Counted from the first letter of the stretch, positions 37,452 to 46,652 are shown. The stretch is 64,000 bases of DNA from SZAS-79 sp965279075 (GCA_965279075.1 CBDIHI010000008.1:186001-250000), one strand, 5' to 3'. Translations and numbers: made by a program. The notes: generated by a model from the sequence alone, not told the origin.

Positions 37452-39103
37452 GTACGGCCTGGGTCCTGTTGCATGCGTTCTTCCTCGCGCTGGCGCAGGA
37501 GCTTCCTCTGCACCTTGCCGGTGGTGGTCATCGGGAGCTCGGCGATGAATTCGATCTCCCGCGGGTATTCGTAGGGCGCAAGCCGCCCCCGCACGTGCTG
37601 GCGGATCTCGTCCTCAAGCGCGGCGGACGCGGGCTGCCCGGGCTGCAGCACGATGAACGCCTTGACGATCGCGCCCTTTGCTGCGTCGGGCTTGCCGATC
37701 ACAGCGGCATTCAGGACGGCCGGGTGCTTGACTATGCAGTTCTCTATCTCGGCCGGCCCGATGCGGTAGCCCGAGCTCTTGATTACGTCGTCCGACCGCC
37801 CTTGGTACCAGATATAGCCGTCCTCATCCATGCGCCCCTGGTCGCCGGTGCAGCCCCAGTCGCCGATGAACTTGTCCTTTGTCGCCTGCGGGTTCTTCCA
37901 GTACTCAAGGAAGAACACCGCGTCCGGCATGCCGTTGCAGGTGCGGTGGACGGCGATTTCGCCCAGCTCCCCGCGCGGCTTCTCGTTGCCGGCCTCGTCT
38001 ATGATCGCGACCCGATGCCCCGGGTAGGGCCGGCCGATCGAGCCGGGCTTGACCGGCCAGGCGGCCTGGCAGTTACCGACCACGTAATTGATCTCGGTCT
38101 GGCCGAACATTTCGTTGATGGTCACGCCAAGTTGCTCGCGCGCCCATTCGATCACGGTCACGCCCACCGATTCGCCCGCACTCATCACCGAGCGCAGGTT
38201 GAGGTCATAGCGCTTCCTGGGCTCGGGCACCGCCTTCATCATCAGCTTCAGCGCGGTCGGGAACAGGAATGTATTCCGCACGCCGTACTTTTCGAGGAGG
38301 TAGTAGGCCTTTTCGGCGTCGAACCGCCCCCGGTAGCCAAGGATGGGCGTGCCGAAATGCCAGGCAGGCAGCAGGCCGTCCAGCAACCCGCCCGCCCAGG
38401 CCCAGTCGGCCGGCGTCCAGAACAGGTCGCCCGGCTGCGGGTAGAAATCGTGCGAATGCACGAACCCCGGGATATTTCCGAGGATCGAGCGGTGCGGCTC
38501 CAGCGCCCCCTTCGGCGCACCTGTGGTTCCGCTGGTATAAATGATCAACGCAGGGTCGTCGGCAGCCGTGTCTGCACACGTATGGTTGCGGCTCGACTTG
38601 GCCAGCAGCGGCCCCCACTCGTGCACGCCTGACTCGCCGGCCCCGCCCACGCCGATGATGTGGCGCAGGTGCGGCAGCCTGTCCTTCACCGCCCGGAGAT
38701 TGGGCAGCGTGGTCGGCTCGACGATGGCGACGCTCGCCTCGCTGTTCTGCATGCGGTACTCGAGTGCATCGGGTCCGAACAGGTGCGACAGCGGCAGCGC
38801 GATCGCGCCCATCTGGAAAATCGCGATATAGGCGATTGCCATCTCGGGCCGCTGCGGCAGGATGAGTGCGACGCGGTCGCCGCGCTTAACGCCAAGCGCG
38901 GTCAGCGCATTGGAGAGCCGGTTGGCCTCCTGCTGGATGTCCCAGAAGGTGTAAGCAGCCGTTGCCCCGGACTCGTCCTCCCAGTACAGCGCGAACCGGT
39001 TGCGGTCCGCCGCCCACTGGCCGCAGCAGTCCCACCCCATGTTGAAGCGGGCCGGGACCTGCCAGCGGAACGACGAATGCAGGGCGTCGTAGCGGGCCGT
39101 CAC
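37448..39103 (-). CDS. AMP-dependent acyl-CoA synthetase
   Basis: A 551-residue ligase of the ANL family, nearest to medium-chain acyl-CoA or acetoacetate-type synthetases by motif. It has the P-loop YTSGTTGAPKG, the adenylate motif NEMFGQTEINYV, the hinge near GRSDDVIKSSGYRIGPAEIE, and the catalytic lysine in TTTGKVQRKLLRQ. I chose GTG 39103 because it overlaps the stop of the preceding small gene (GTGA) and begins in the usual VTARYDAL... region; the frame is open further upstream but covers the other gene. It is the middle gene of a three-gene operon with two membrane proteins. The acid it activates is unknown. Confidence 0.9.
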   Translation of the reverse strand: MTARYDALHSSFRWQVPARFNMGWDCCGQWAADRNRFALYWEDESGATAAYTFWDIQQEANRLSNALTALGVKRGDRVALILPQRPEMAIAYIAIFQMGAIALPLSHLFGPDALEYRMQNSEASVAIVEPTTLPNLRAVKDRLPHLRHIIGVGGAGESGVHEWGPLLAKSSRNHTCADTAADDPALIIYTSGTTGAPKGALEPHRSILGNIPGFVHSHDFYPQPGDLFWTPADWAWAGGLLDGLLPAWHFGTPILGYRGRFDAEKAYYLLEKYGVRNTFLFPTALKLMMKAVPEPRKRYDLNLRSVMSAGESVGVTVIEWAREQLGVTINEMFGQTEINYVVGNCQAAWPVKPGSIGRPYPGHRVAIIDEAGNEKPRGELGEIAVHRTCNGMPDAVFFLEYWKNPQATKDKFIGDWGCTGDQGRMDEDGYIWYQGRSDDVIKSSGYRIGPAEIENCIVKHPAVLNAAVIGKPDAAKGAIVKAFIVLQPGQPASAALEDEIRQHVRGRLAPYEYPREIEFIAELPMTTTGKVQRKLLRQREEERMQQDPGRT

Positions 39104-39501
39104 TGCCCTTCGCCCGCAGCGGACCTTGGGGCGCGCCGCGCACGCTCGAAGATGGGCGTTTCGATGGATTCGGCGAGCTTGAGCTTGTCGACGTTGACCG
39201 GTGGTTCCGCCGGCACGGGCGGCGGTGGCGCCGCAATGACGGGCGCATCGATTGCGGGCGCCGCAGCCTGTGGCGCAGCCCCGCCGATCACGCCGCCGGA
39301 ATTGCGCGTCGCACGTCCCTGAGCCGCCGCTTCGAAGGCCGCTGGCAGGATCAGGTCGGGCGGACTGATCTGGAGCGCGATCCAGACGACCCAGCCGACG
39401 ATCAACAGCATCACGATCGCAAGGAAACGCCAGAACCATTCCCCGACCTGGGTCGGGTGCCTGTCCTGCGGGCCGGGGGTGCGAGCTGCTGCGGCGGGCA
39501 T
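39100..39501 (-). CDS. Single-pass, proline/alanine-rich membrane protein
   Basis: A 133-residue protein with one membrane helix (about residues 23-42, FWRFLAIVMLLIVGWVVWIA). After the helix comes an alanine/proline-rich stretch (APVIAAPPPPVPAEPPVNV) and a short charged tail. ATG 39501 has an AGGAGG ribosome site 8 nt upstream; a longer open frame upstream has none. Its stop overlaps the AMP-ligase start. The topology suggests a periplasmic spacer arm anchored in the inner membrane, but I recognise no domain. It is divergent from the Nudix gene. Confidence 0.7.
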   Translation of the reverse strand: MPAAAARTPGPQDRHPTQVGEWFWRFLAIVMLLIVGWVVWIALQISPPDLILPAAFEAAAQGRATRNSGGVIGGAAPQAAAPAIDAPVIAAPPPPVPAEPPVNVDKLKLAESIETPIFERARRAPRSAAGEGQ

Positions 39502-39598
39502 GCCGTGCCTCCTCTTGTAATCGCCGCGAATGATACCACCGACCCTGCCGCCAGCCGGACGGGTGGATAAACCCGCCCCGGCAGGTATCATCCCGGCC

Positions 39599-40156
39599 AT
39601 GTCCAGCCCCGTCCTGAAGTTCTGCTCCAACTGCGCCGCCCCCCTCGCCCACCGCCAGCCGCCCGGCGACACGAAGCTGCGCTACCTCTGCGACAACTGC
39701 GGTGAGATCCACTACCAGAACCCGAAAGTCGTCGTCGGCTGCGTGCCCGAGTGGGAGGGCCGCCTGCTGCTCTGCCGGCGCGCGATCGAGCCGCGTTACG
39801 GCTACTGGACGCTACCGGCGGGCTTCATGGAAAACGAAGAAACCGCGGGGGAAGGCGCAGTGCGCGAGACACAGGAAGAGGCCGGCGCGAAAGTCGAGCT
39901 GGGCGAAGCCTTCTCCATGCTGTCGGTCCCCCACGTGAACCAGGTACACATCTTCTACCGTGCGCGGCTGGTCGACCTGGACTTCGCGCCCGGGGAGGAG
40001 AGCCTGGAGGTTGCGCTGTTCGAGGAAGCGCAGATCCCCTGGAAGGACATCGCATTTCGCACGGTGGGAATCACGCTCAAGCGCTGGTTCGAGGACCGCG
40101 GCAAGGGGGCCTTCGGGTTCCATGCGGAAGACATCGCCTACCCGCCGCCGCGCTGA
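39599..40156 (+). CDS. Nudix hydrolase with N-terminal zinc ribbon (NudC-like)
   Basis: A 185-residue nucleotide-diphosphate hydrolase. The N-terminal zinc ribbon (CSNCAAPL, then CDNCGEIHY, residues 9-42) is followed by the Nudix box beginning GFMENEETAGEGAVRETQ, near residue 78, with the RExxEExG core intact. Similar proteins hydrolyse NADH or other dinucleotide pyrophosphates. I chose ATG 39599 because it opens just before the first zinc cysteines; an upstream in-frame start has no family support. It converges on the ammonium channel gene. Confidence 0.88.
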   Translation: MSSPVLKFCSNCAAPLAHRQPPGDTKLRYLCDNCGEIHYQNPKVVVGCVPEWEGRLLLCRRAIEPRYGYWTLPAGFMENEETAGEGAVRETQEEAGAKVELGEAFSMLSVPHVNQVHIFYRARLVDLDFAPGEESLEVALFEEAQIPWKDIAFRTVGITLKRWFEDRGKGAFGFHAEDIAYPPPR

Positions 40157-40174
40157 ACGCTGACGGCCGGAAGG

Positions 40175-41368
40175 CTAGTCCCTTTCGGATTGCGCCGAGA
40201 TCTTGTGGATCGAGAGGTCGGCGCCGTTAAACTCCTCTTCCTCGTCCAGCCTCAGCCCCACCGCAGCCTTCAACCCGCCATAGACGAGCAACGCCCCCAC
40301 GACGGCCACCGCAATGCCAAGCAGCGTGCCGATCAACTGCGGCATGAACGCCACCCCGCCCATGCCGCCGAGCGCCTTGGTGCCGAAGAGTCCGCAGGCG
40401 ATCCCGCCCCAGGCGCCGCACAGCCCGTGCAGCGGCCACACTCCAAGCACGTCATCGATCTTCCAGCGGTTCTGCGTAAGCGTGAACATGTAGACGAACA
40501 GCACTCCCGCCACCGCTCCCACGACAAAAGAGCCCGCGGGATGCATGACGTCGGACCCTGCGCACACCGCCACTAGGCCGGCCAGGGGGCCGTTGTGCAC
40601 AAATCCGGGGTCGTTCCTGCCTACGACCAGTGCCGCAAGCGTGCCGCCCACCATCGCCATCAGCGAGTTCACCGCCACCAGGCCCGAGAGCTTGCCGATC
40701 TCCTGCGCGGACATCACGTTGAAGCCGAACCAGCCTACCGACAGGATCCATGCGCCGAGCGCGAGGAAAGGGATCGACGAGGGCGGATGGGCGGAGATCC
40801 GCCCGTCTTTTGAGTACCGCCCGTGGCGCGCACCCAGAATCACGACCGCCACCAGCCCGATCCAGCCGCCGACCGCGTGCACGACCACCGACCCGGCGAA
40901 GTCGTGGAATTCCGCGCCGTAGGCCCCTTTCAGCCAGGTCTGGAAGCCGAAATGCTGGTTCCATGCAATCCCTTCGAAGAACGGGTACACGAAGGCCACC
41001 AGCAGCATGGAAGCTGCCAGTTGCGGATGGAACTTGGCGCGCTCGGCGATGCCTCCGGACACGATGGCGGGAATGGCCGCGGCGAAGGTCAGCAGGAAGA
41101 AGAACTTCACAAGCTCGTAGCCGTTCTTTTCCGCCAGAACCTCGGCACCGACAAAGAAATTCACGCCGTAGGCAACGCCATAGCCTACGCAGAAATACGC
41201 CACGGTCGAGACGGAGAAGTCCGTAAGGATCTTGACCAGGGCGTTCACCTGGTTCTTGGAGCGCACCGTACCAAGCTCCAGGAACGCGAAGCCCGCATGC
41301 ATTGCGAGCACCATGATTGCGCCGAGCAGCACGAACAGGGCGTCCGATCCGCCTTTGAGCGTCTCCAT
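40175..41368 (-). CDS. amtB: Ammonium transporter AmtB
   Basis: A 397-residue ammonium channel of the inner membrane with about 11 helices. Family segments include HAGFAFLELGTVRSKNQVN at the first helix and SVVVHAVGGWIGLVAVV near the middle. The histidines of the pore are in the VVHAVGG and GLCGAW-type segments. The C-terminal tail that normally binds a PII protein is present (KISAQSERD), but no glnK gene adjoins it. It converges on the Nudix gene with an 18-bp gap. Confidence 0.94.
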   Translation of the reverse strand: METLKGGSDALFVLLGAIMVLAMHAGFAFLELGTVRSKNQVNALVKILTDFSVSTVAYFCVGYGVAYGVNFFVGAEVLAEKNGYELVKFFFLLTFAAAIPAIVSGGIAERAKFHPQLAASMLLVAFVYPFFEGIAWNQHFGFQTWLKGAYGAEFHDFAGSVVVHAVGGWIGLVAVVILGARHGRYSKDGRISAHPPSSIPFLALGAWILSVGWFGFNVMSAQEIGKLSGLVAVNSLMAMVGGTLAALVVGRNDPGFVHNGPLAGLVAVCAGSDVMHPAGSFVVGAVAGVLFVYMFTLTQNRWKIDDVLGVWPLHGLCGAWGGIACGLFGTKALGGMGGVAFMPQLIGTLLGIAVAVVGALLVYGGLKAAVGLRLDEEEEFNGADLSIHKISAQSERD

Positions 41369-41429
41369 TCGATCCTCCTCCTAGAGGTTGAAACTTTCTT
41401 ATGGTGCCGGTGTGCCCCCGGCATGCCGC

Positions 41430-41458
41430 AATATAGTGCGGAACGACTCCCCGGACAA
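41430..41458 (-). promoter_or_regulatory. Predicted promoter of amtB
   Basis: On the minus strand, TTGTCC (41453-41458) and TATATT (41430-41435) are 17 nt apart and lie about 60 bp before the amtB ATG. A GGAGGAGG ribosome site sits just ahead of the start. A sigma-54 element was looked for and not found at the right spacing. Confidence 0.5.
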
Positions 41459-41541
41459 AACGCGAAACAGGACGGAACCTGTCTAGTGCGTCAGGCGCGT
41501 GCTTGCTAGACTCGGAGTCCCACCTACGCCAGAGAAACGCA

Positions 41542-42927
41542 ATGCCCGCATCCCCGAACACCCAGAACCTCCGTGCCTTCCTCGAGCAGGTCGAACGCGC
41601 GAACCCGAAGGACATCCTGCGCTTCAAGGACCGCATTGCGCTGGACTACGACGCCACTGCCATCGCGCTCGAACTCGAGCGCGGGCGCGCCTGGCAGGCG
41701 CCGGTGCTGTGGTTCGAGAACGTCGCCGACTCGGCCTTCCCGGTGGTGACCAACGTCTTTGCGACGCGCGGCCGCTACGCGATGGCGCTGGGCGTCGAGG
41801 AAGAGCGACTGATCGAGGAATGGGCGTCGCGCGGCGACCGTTCGCTCGAGCCGGTACTGCACGACAAGGGCCCCGTGCAGGACGTGGTCTACAAGGGCGC
41901 GGACGTGGACCTCGCGCGGATCCCGATCAAGAAGCACTTCGAGCGCGACGGCGGCCGCTACATCACCAACGGCATCATCATCGCGAAGGATCCCGAGACC
42001 GGGGTACGCAACGCAAGCCACCACCGCATGCAGGTCAAGGGCAAGACGCGCCTGGGCACCAGCCTGCACAGCCGGCGCCACCTGTGGGACTACGTGCGCC
42101 GCGCCGAGGAACTGAAGAAGGAGATCCCCATCGCGATCGTTATCGGCGGCCACCCGCTGATGACCTTTGCGGGCCTCTGGAAAGGCTCGATGACGATCGA
42201 CGAGTACGCCGTCGCCGGCGGCCTCGCCGGCCGCGCGCTCGACATCTCGAAGTGCGTGACCGTCCCGATCGAGGTCCCCGCCGAAAGCGAGATCGTGCTC
42301 GAGGGCCACATCCTGCCCGGCGTGCGCGAGCCGGAGGGCCCGTTCGCCGAATTCACCGGCTACCACTCCGAGCGCTCCACCGAGAACGTCATCGAGGTCA
42401 CTGCGATCACGCACCGCAAGGGCGCGATCTACCAGGACGTGGTCGGCGGCATGTCGGACGAACACTGCAGCATGCTGGCGGTGCCGCAGGAGGCGCGCCT
42501 GCTTCGCGCCCTGCGCGGGACCTTCTCCAACGTGACCAAGGTCTCCTACCCCAAGTCCGGCACCTGCCGCTTCCACGCCGTGATCGCGATGAGGAACCCG
42601 GTGGCCGGCCAGCAGAAGAACGCCGCCATGATCGCGTTCGCCGAGGACATCAGCCTGAAGCTCGTGATCGTCGTCGACGACGACGTGGACGTGTTCGACG
42701 ACCAGGACGTGTTCTGGGCGATGGCCACGCGCATGCAGGCCGACGACGACATCGACGTCATCCGCAACGCTTTCGGCGCGATCCTCGACCCGTCGAACGA
42801 CAACGGCAAGACCGCCAAGATGATCATCGACGCGACCAAGCCCCGGCCCGACTTCTCCCAGCGCCATACGCTGCCCGCCGACGCGATCGCCCGGGCGAAG
42901 GCGATCCTTGCCAAGGTGCGGGGATGA
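41542..42927 (+). CDS. UbiD-family decarboxylase
   Basis: A 461-residue decarboxylase that uses prenylated FMN. It has the UbiD active-site region (residues near 270-290, EPEGPFAEFTGYHS with the E-x-x-x-E pattern) and KDPETGVRNASHHRMQV for the cofactor. The gene next to it is UbiX, which makes the cofactor, so the pair is complete. ATG 41542 gives MPASPNTQNLRAFLEQ, the usual length; an earlier start adds 13 unsupported residues. The substrate could be an aromatic or unsaturated acid; the true ubiquinone UbiD is not excluded. Confidence 0.9.
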   Translation: MPASPNTQNLRAFLEQVERANPKDILRFKDRIALDYDATAIALELERGRAWQAPVLWFENVADSAFPVVTNVFATRGRYAMALGVEEERLIEEWASRGDRSLEPVLHDKGPVQDVVYKGADVDLARIPIKKHFERDGGRYITNGIIIAKDPETGVRNASHHRMQVKGKTRLGTSLHSRRHLWDYVRRAEELKKEIPIAIVIGGHPLMTFAGLWKGSMTIDEYAVAGGLAGRALDISKCVTVPIEVPAESEIVLEGHILPGVREPEGPFAEFTGYHSERSTENVIEVTAITHRKGAIYQDVVGGMSDEHCSMLAVPQEARLLRALRGTFSNVTKVSYPKSGTCRFHAVIAMRNPVAGQQKNAAMIAFAEDISLKLVIVVDDDVDVFDDQDVFWAMATRMQADDDIDVIRNAFGAILDPSNDNGKTAKMIIDATKPRPDFSQRHTLPADAIARAKAILAKVRG

Positions 42928-43508
42928 AGGCGAAGCCGCGCCTCATCGTCGGCATCACCGGAGCCTCGGGCACGGTATATGCCGTGCGGGCGCTGGAAAT
43001 GCTGAGGAAACTCGACGTCGAGACGCACCTCGTCATGACGAAGTCGGCGCAGGTCACGCTCGCTTACGAGACGGCGTGGAAGGTGAAGCAGGTCGAGGCC
43101 CTCGCCGACGTGGTCTACCGCAACGAGGACATCGGTGCGGCGATATCGTCCGGGTCGTTCAAGACGCTGGGCATGCTGGTCGCGCCCTGCTCGATCCGCA
43201 GCCTGTCCGAGATCGCCTGCGGCGTGACTGGAAGCCTGCTGTCCCGTGCGGCGGACGTGGCGCTGAAGGAAAGGCGGCGCGTGGTGCTGATGGTACGGGA
43301 GACACCCAACCACCTGGGGCACCTGCGCAGCATGGTCGCGGTCACGGAGATGGGCGCGATCGTCATGCCGCCGGTGCCGGCCTTCTACACCAAGCCGAAG
43401 ACCATCGACGACATCGTGACGCACTCCGTGGGCCGGGCGCTGGACCTGTTCGGCCTCGACACGGGGATGGTGAAGCGCTGGGGCGAAGACGTAGGCCCCA
43501 GGGGTTGA
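42924..43508 (+). CDS. ubiX: UbiX flavin prenyltransferase
   Basis: A 194-residue flavoprotein that makes prenylated FMN for UbiD. It has the FMN-binding start (IVGITGASGTVYAVRALEML), the SSGSFKTLGMLVAPCS region and a PPVPAFYTKPKTIDDIVTHS tail. The ATG overlaps the UbiD stop by 4 bp (ATGA), which confirms the start. The longer frame to the left is an artefact of the UbiD gene read in another frame. It is convergent with the ornithine-cyclodeaminase-like gene. Confidence 0.94.
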   Translation: MKAKPRLIVGITGASGTVYAVRALEMLRKLDVETHLVMTKSAQVTLAYETAWKVKQVEALADVVYRNEDIGAAISSGSFKTLGMLVAPCSIRSLSEIACGVTGSLLSRAADVALKERRRVVLMVRETPNHLGHLRSMVAVTEMGAIVMPPVPAFYTKPKTIDDIVTHSVGRALDLFGLDTGMVKRWGEDVGPRG

Positions 43509-43521
43509 ACAACGGCGGGGG

Positions 43522-44538
43522 TTACTCCTCCCCCGCGTCCAGGAGCGGGAAGATCGTCCCGACGTCCTCGCGTTCCGCCCGCTCGTAGATCCAGTTGCCC
43601 AGCACCACGTCGCTGACCGCGAAGCCGCGGTGCCAGAACACGATGGTGCCGTCCCCGGCCTCGCGCCCGGGCTTGAGGCCGGCCACGATCTGCCCGATCT
43701 CGCCGTGCAGGTTCTTCTCCGACAGGCGCCCGTCCACGATCATCGGATGCAGCGCGCCGCCGACCTGGCACTGCGCCCAGTCGTCCACGACGATCTTGCT
43801 CGCGCCGGTCACCACGGCCGGGTCGAGCGCCATCATCCAGCCATAGGTCACCACCAGCGCGCCCTTTTTGACGGCGTAGTTCGGGATCAGCACCTCGGGC
43901 TTCTCGAGGCGGGTCGCTTCGACCACGATGTCGGCGCCGTCCACGGCCTCGGCCGCGCTCGCGAAGACCTTCGCCCGGATGCCGAGTTCCTCTTCCACGC
44001 GCGCGGCAAGCCGCTCGCGCGACTCGGGGCGCGCGCTGTTGATGCGGATTTCGCGCAGCTTGAACTTGCGCGAGAGCAGTTGCAGGTTGGCGAACGCAGT
44101 GCCCCGCGCGCCGATGTGCGCCACGACCGTCGAATCCTTCGGCGCGAGATGCATGGCCCCCGCGCAGGTCACCGCGCCGGTGCGCCGCCAGGTGAGGCTC
44201 GTGGCGTCCATGATGCAGACCGGCACGCCGATCTCGGCGTCGTACAGCGTCAGCATGCCGACTTCGGACGGCAGGCCGTGCTTCCAGTTGTCGACGTAGT
44301 CGCCGATCACCTTGATGCCCGCCCGGTTGATCGGGCCGACCCAGGCCGACAGGATGTTGAAGTGCCCGTTCTTCAGGTGGTCGAGGTGCAGGTGCCCCTT
44401 GGGCGGCATGACGACGTCGCGCCGGCCGTGCGCGGCAAGGCCGCCCGCAACCACGTCCACCAGGTCGTCGGGGTCCGGGCTCAGCGCCTCGACCTGGGCG
44501 CGCGACAACAGCCGGATGGAGATCTTTCTGGTGGTCAT
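43522..44538 (-). CDS. Ornithine cyclodeaminase/mu-crystallin family protein (copy 1)
   Basis: A 338-residue dehydrogenase-fold protein that would bind NAD(P). Its Rossmann region is VVAHIGARGTAFANLQLL (about residue 130), and the family segment PSEVGMLTLYDAEIGVPVCI is present. Members include ornithine cyclodeaminase, lysine cyclodeaminase, imino-acid reductases and tyramine oxidase B. It shares long identical stretches with the protein at 44550 (IMDA, HIGARGT, DDW-QC, HRG), so the two are tandem paralogues. It starts 11 bp after that gene and is probably in one operon with it. The true substrate is unknown. Confidence 0.85.
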   Translation of the reverse strand: MTTRKISIRLLSRAQVEALSPDPDDLVDVVAGGLAAHGRRDVVMPPKGHLHLDHLKNGHFNILSAWVGPINRAGIKVIGDYVDNWKHGLPSEVGMLTLYDAEIGVPVCIMDATSLTWRRTGAVTCAGAMHLAPKDSTVVAHIGARGTAFANLQLLSRKFKLREIRINSARPESRERLAARVEEELGIRAKVFASAAEAVDGADIVVEATRLEKPEVLIPNYAVKKGALVVTYGWMMALDPAVVTGASKIVVDDWAQCQVGGALHPMIVDGRLSEKNLHGEIGQIVAGLKPGREAGDGTIVFWHRGFAVSDVVLGNWIYERAEREDVGTIFPLLDAGEE

Positions 44539-44549
44539 CGTCGTTCCTG

Positions 44550-45554
44550 TCAGTGGAAGCGCAGCTTCTGGCCCAGGCCGATTCGTTTGGCCTTCTCCAG
44601 GATGGCGTGTCCGAGCGAAACGTCGGTGATCGACAGGCCGCGGTGCCAGAAGAGGATCGTCTCGTCGTCCGACTCGCGACCCGGCTTCTTACCTGCGACG
44701 ACCTGCCCAAGCTCCGCGTGCAGGTTGGCTTCGGTGAGGCGGTCGGAATCCACGTGCTGGCGCAGCGCGCCGAATGGCAGGCCCTTCCTGCACTGTCCCC
44801 AGTCGTCGACCAGCATCTTCTGCATGATGTCCGTCAGCGAAAGTTCCACCGCGCTCATGGTGCCGTACGGCATGACGAGCGCGCCCTTCTTGATCCACTT
44901 CGTCTTCAGCAGCGGTTCGGGCTTCGGCAGGCGCGAGGCCTCGACGACGATGTCCGCCCCGCGCACGCAGGCTTCCCACGAGTCGACCGCCTTCACCTTC
45001 TTGCCCAGGTCCTTCGACAGGCGAGCGGCGAACGCGTCCTGGCTTTCCTTCCTCTTCGAATGCACGCGGATCTCGTCGAAGTCGAACAGGTGGTCCATCA
45101 GCCGCACGTTCCAGTATGAGGTGCCGCGTGCGCCGATGTGGCCGAGCACCTTGCTCTTCTTCCTCGCCAGGTGCTTGGCGCCGAGGGCCGTGACCGCGCC
45201 GGTGCGGATGTCGGTGATCGCGCTCGCGTCCATGATGGCCACAGGCGCGCCCGTCTCCGGGTCCATCAGGTTCAGGATGCAGAGTTCGGATGGGAGGTCG
45301 TGCTTGTAGTTGTTTACGAAATCGCCCACTACCTTGACGCCGGCGAGGCCGAGCGGCTTCACCACGCCGCGCAGCACGTTGAAGTGGCCGTGCGCCGAAT
45401 CCTCGGGCACGAGGTGCACGCGCGGCTCGATCACCACTTCGCGGTTGCCCTGCGCGCGCAGCGCCACTTCGACCGCCGCGAGGATCTCGTCGTTGGTCAG
45501 CGCCAGCGCCTCGATGTCCGGGCCGTTGATATAGGTAATATGGACTTGCCGCAT
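44550..45554 (-). CDS. Ornithine cyclodeaminase/mu-crystallin family protein (copy 2)
   Basis: A 334-residue paralogue of the protein at 43522. The nucleotide-binding loop is VLGHIGARGTSYWNVRL (about residue 130), and PSELCILNLMDPETGAPVAI precedes it. ATG 45554 begins MRQVHITYIN and matches the length of copy 1; an upstream in-frame start would extend it by 23 residues without support. Family members usually act as homodimers. Two adjacent paralogues of similar length could form a heteromeric enzyme, but this is inference. It lies upstream of copy 1 in the same operon and is divergent from the Bug gene. Confidence 0.85.
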   Translation of the reverse strand: MRQVHITYINGPDIEALALTNDEILAAVEVALRAQGNREVVIEPRVHLVPEDSAHGHFNVLRGVVKPLGLAGVKVVGDFVNNYKHDLPSELCILNLMDPETGAPVAIMDASAITDIRTGAVTALGAKHLARKKSKVLGHIGARGTSYWNVRLMDHLFDFDEIRVHSKRKESQDAFAARLSKDLGKKVKAVDSWEACVRGADIVVEASRLPKPEPLLKTKWIKKGALVMPYGTMSAVELSLTDIMQKMLVDDWGQCRKGLPFGALRQHVDSDRLTEANLHAELGQVVAGKKPGRESDDETILFWHRGLSITDVSLGHAILEKAKRIGLGQKLRFH

Positions 45555-45684
45555 GGGGTGCCTCGCGAAGGGGGGAAGGAAGTATATTGCCGGCCGCTGG
45601 AATATTTCGTGCTTCGCACTCACTTGTTTCGCTGGATTTCCCGCCCCGCGGGATTAATATCCACACATCCTTCCAGGAGCCCCA

Positions 45685-46647
45685 ATGAAACGACTTGCAG
45701 CCCTACTGTTCCTCGCCCTGGCCGCCCCTGCGGCCCTCGCCCAGGCCTGGCCGTCCAAGCCTGTGCGCATCATCAACTGTTTCGCCCCCGGAGGCCCGTC
45801 CGACCTGCTTTCGCGGGCAGTCGCGGACAAGCTCCAGGGGATGTGGGGCCAGCCCGTCATTGTCGAGGCCAAGCCGGGCGCGGACGGCCTCATCGGCATG
45901 GAGTACGCGGCCAAGTCCCCGGCCGACGGCTACACCCTAGTGACCGTGCCGGTCGGCAACGCGGTGCTGCTGCCCAATCTGCGCCAGAAACTCCCGTACG
46001 ACATGACCCGCGATTTCCTACCCGTCACACTGCTTGCGACCGTACAGAACGTGCTCGTCGTGGGCAACGGCGTTCCGGCGTCCAACCTGAAAGAACTCAT
46101 CGCCTACGCCAAGGCCAATCCGGGCAAGCTGAGTTTCGCCTCCCCCGGCGCCGGCAGCTCGCCCCATATCGCCGGGGAAATGCTCAAGTCCGCCACCGGC
46201 ATGGACATGGTCCACGTGCCGTATAAGGGCACCGGCCCGGCACTGAACGACGTCATGGGCGGGCAGGTGACGATGTTCTTCAGCCAGATGTCCTCCGCAC
46301 TTCCGCAGGTCAAGCAAGGCAAGCTGAAGGCCATGGGCGTGGCGAGCCTGCGCCGCCATCCTGCTGCAACCGACATCCCGACCATCGCCGAACAGGACCA
46401 GCCCGGCTTCGAGGCCACGGCCTGGTATGCGCTGTTCGCGCCCGCGGGCACGCCCGCGGACGTCGTGCACAAGGTCGCCGCCGACGCGAGCAAAGCACTG
46501 CAGCTCCAGGATGTGAAGGACAAGCTCTCGGCGCTGGGCGCCGACCCGGTCGGAGGCACGCCCGAAGAGTTCGCGCAACGCCTCAAGAACGAGAACGCCC
46601 GTTGGGGCGCGGCGATCCGCAAGGCCGGGATCAAGCTCCCGGACTAG
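45685..46647 (+). CDS. Bug/TctC-family periplasmic solute-binding protein
   Basis: A 320-residue periplasmic receptor with a signal peptide (MKRLAALLFLALAAPAALAQ). The Bug features are present: WPSKPVRIINCFAPGGPSD, EAKPGADGLIGMEYAAKSP and the GTGPALNDVMGGQVTMFF region. An AGGAG ribosome site precedes the ATG. It is the first gene of a three-gene set with the PhnD-like gene 5 bp downstream and the Rieske gene after that. No membrane transport partners are in the window. Its ligand is unknown. Confidence 0.9.
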   Translation: MKRLAALLFLALAAPAALAQAWPSKPVRIINCFAPGGPSDLLSRAVADKLQGMWGQPVIVEAKPGADGLIGMEYAAKSPADGYTLVTVPVGNAVLLPNLRQKLPYDMTRDFLPVTLLATVQNVLVVGNGVPASNLKELIAYAKANPGKLSFASPGAGSSPHIAGEMLKSATGMDMVHVPYKGTGPALNDVMGGQVTMFFSQMSSALPQVKQGKLKAMGVASLRRHPAATDIPTIAEQDQPGFEATAWYALFAPAGTPADVVHKVAADASKALQLQDVKDKLSALGADPVGGTPEEFAQRLKNENARWGAAIRKAGIKLPD

Positions 46648-46652
46648 CCCGG

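Noticed and set aside
41400..41460. Sigma-54 promoter before amtB
   Set aside because: GCAC-TATA-TTGC has the wrong spacing and lacks the GG of the -24 element; a sigma-70-type pair fits better.
41499..43508. A long fused frame reading through ubiD and into UbiX
   Set aside because: Its first 1.4 kb is ubiD in the wrong frame; only the last 194 codons, from ATG 42924, are UbiX.
43506..43540. Hairpin between the convergent UbiX and cyclodeaminase-like genes as a terminator
   Set aside because: A GC-rich stem can be drawn but there is no T run and part of it is coding sequence; support is weak.
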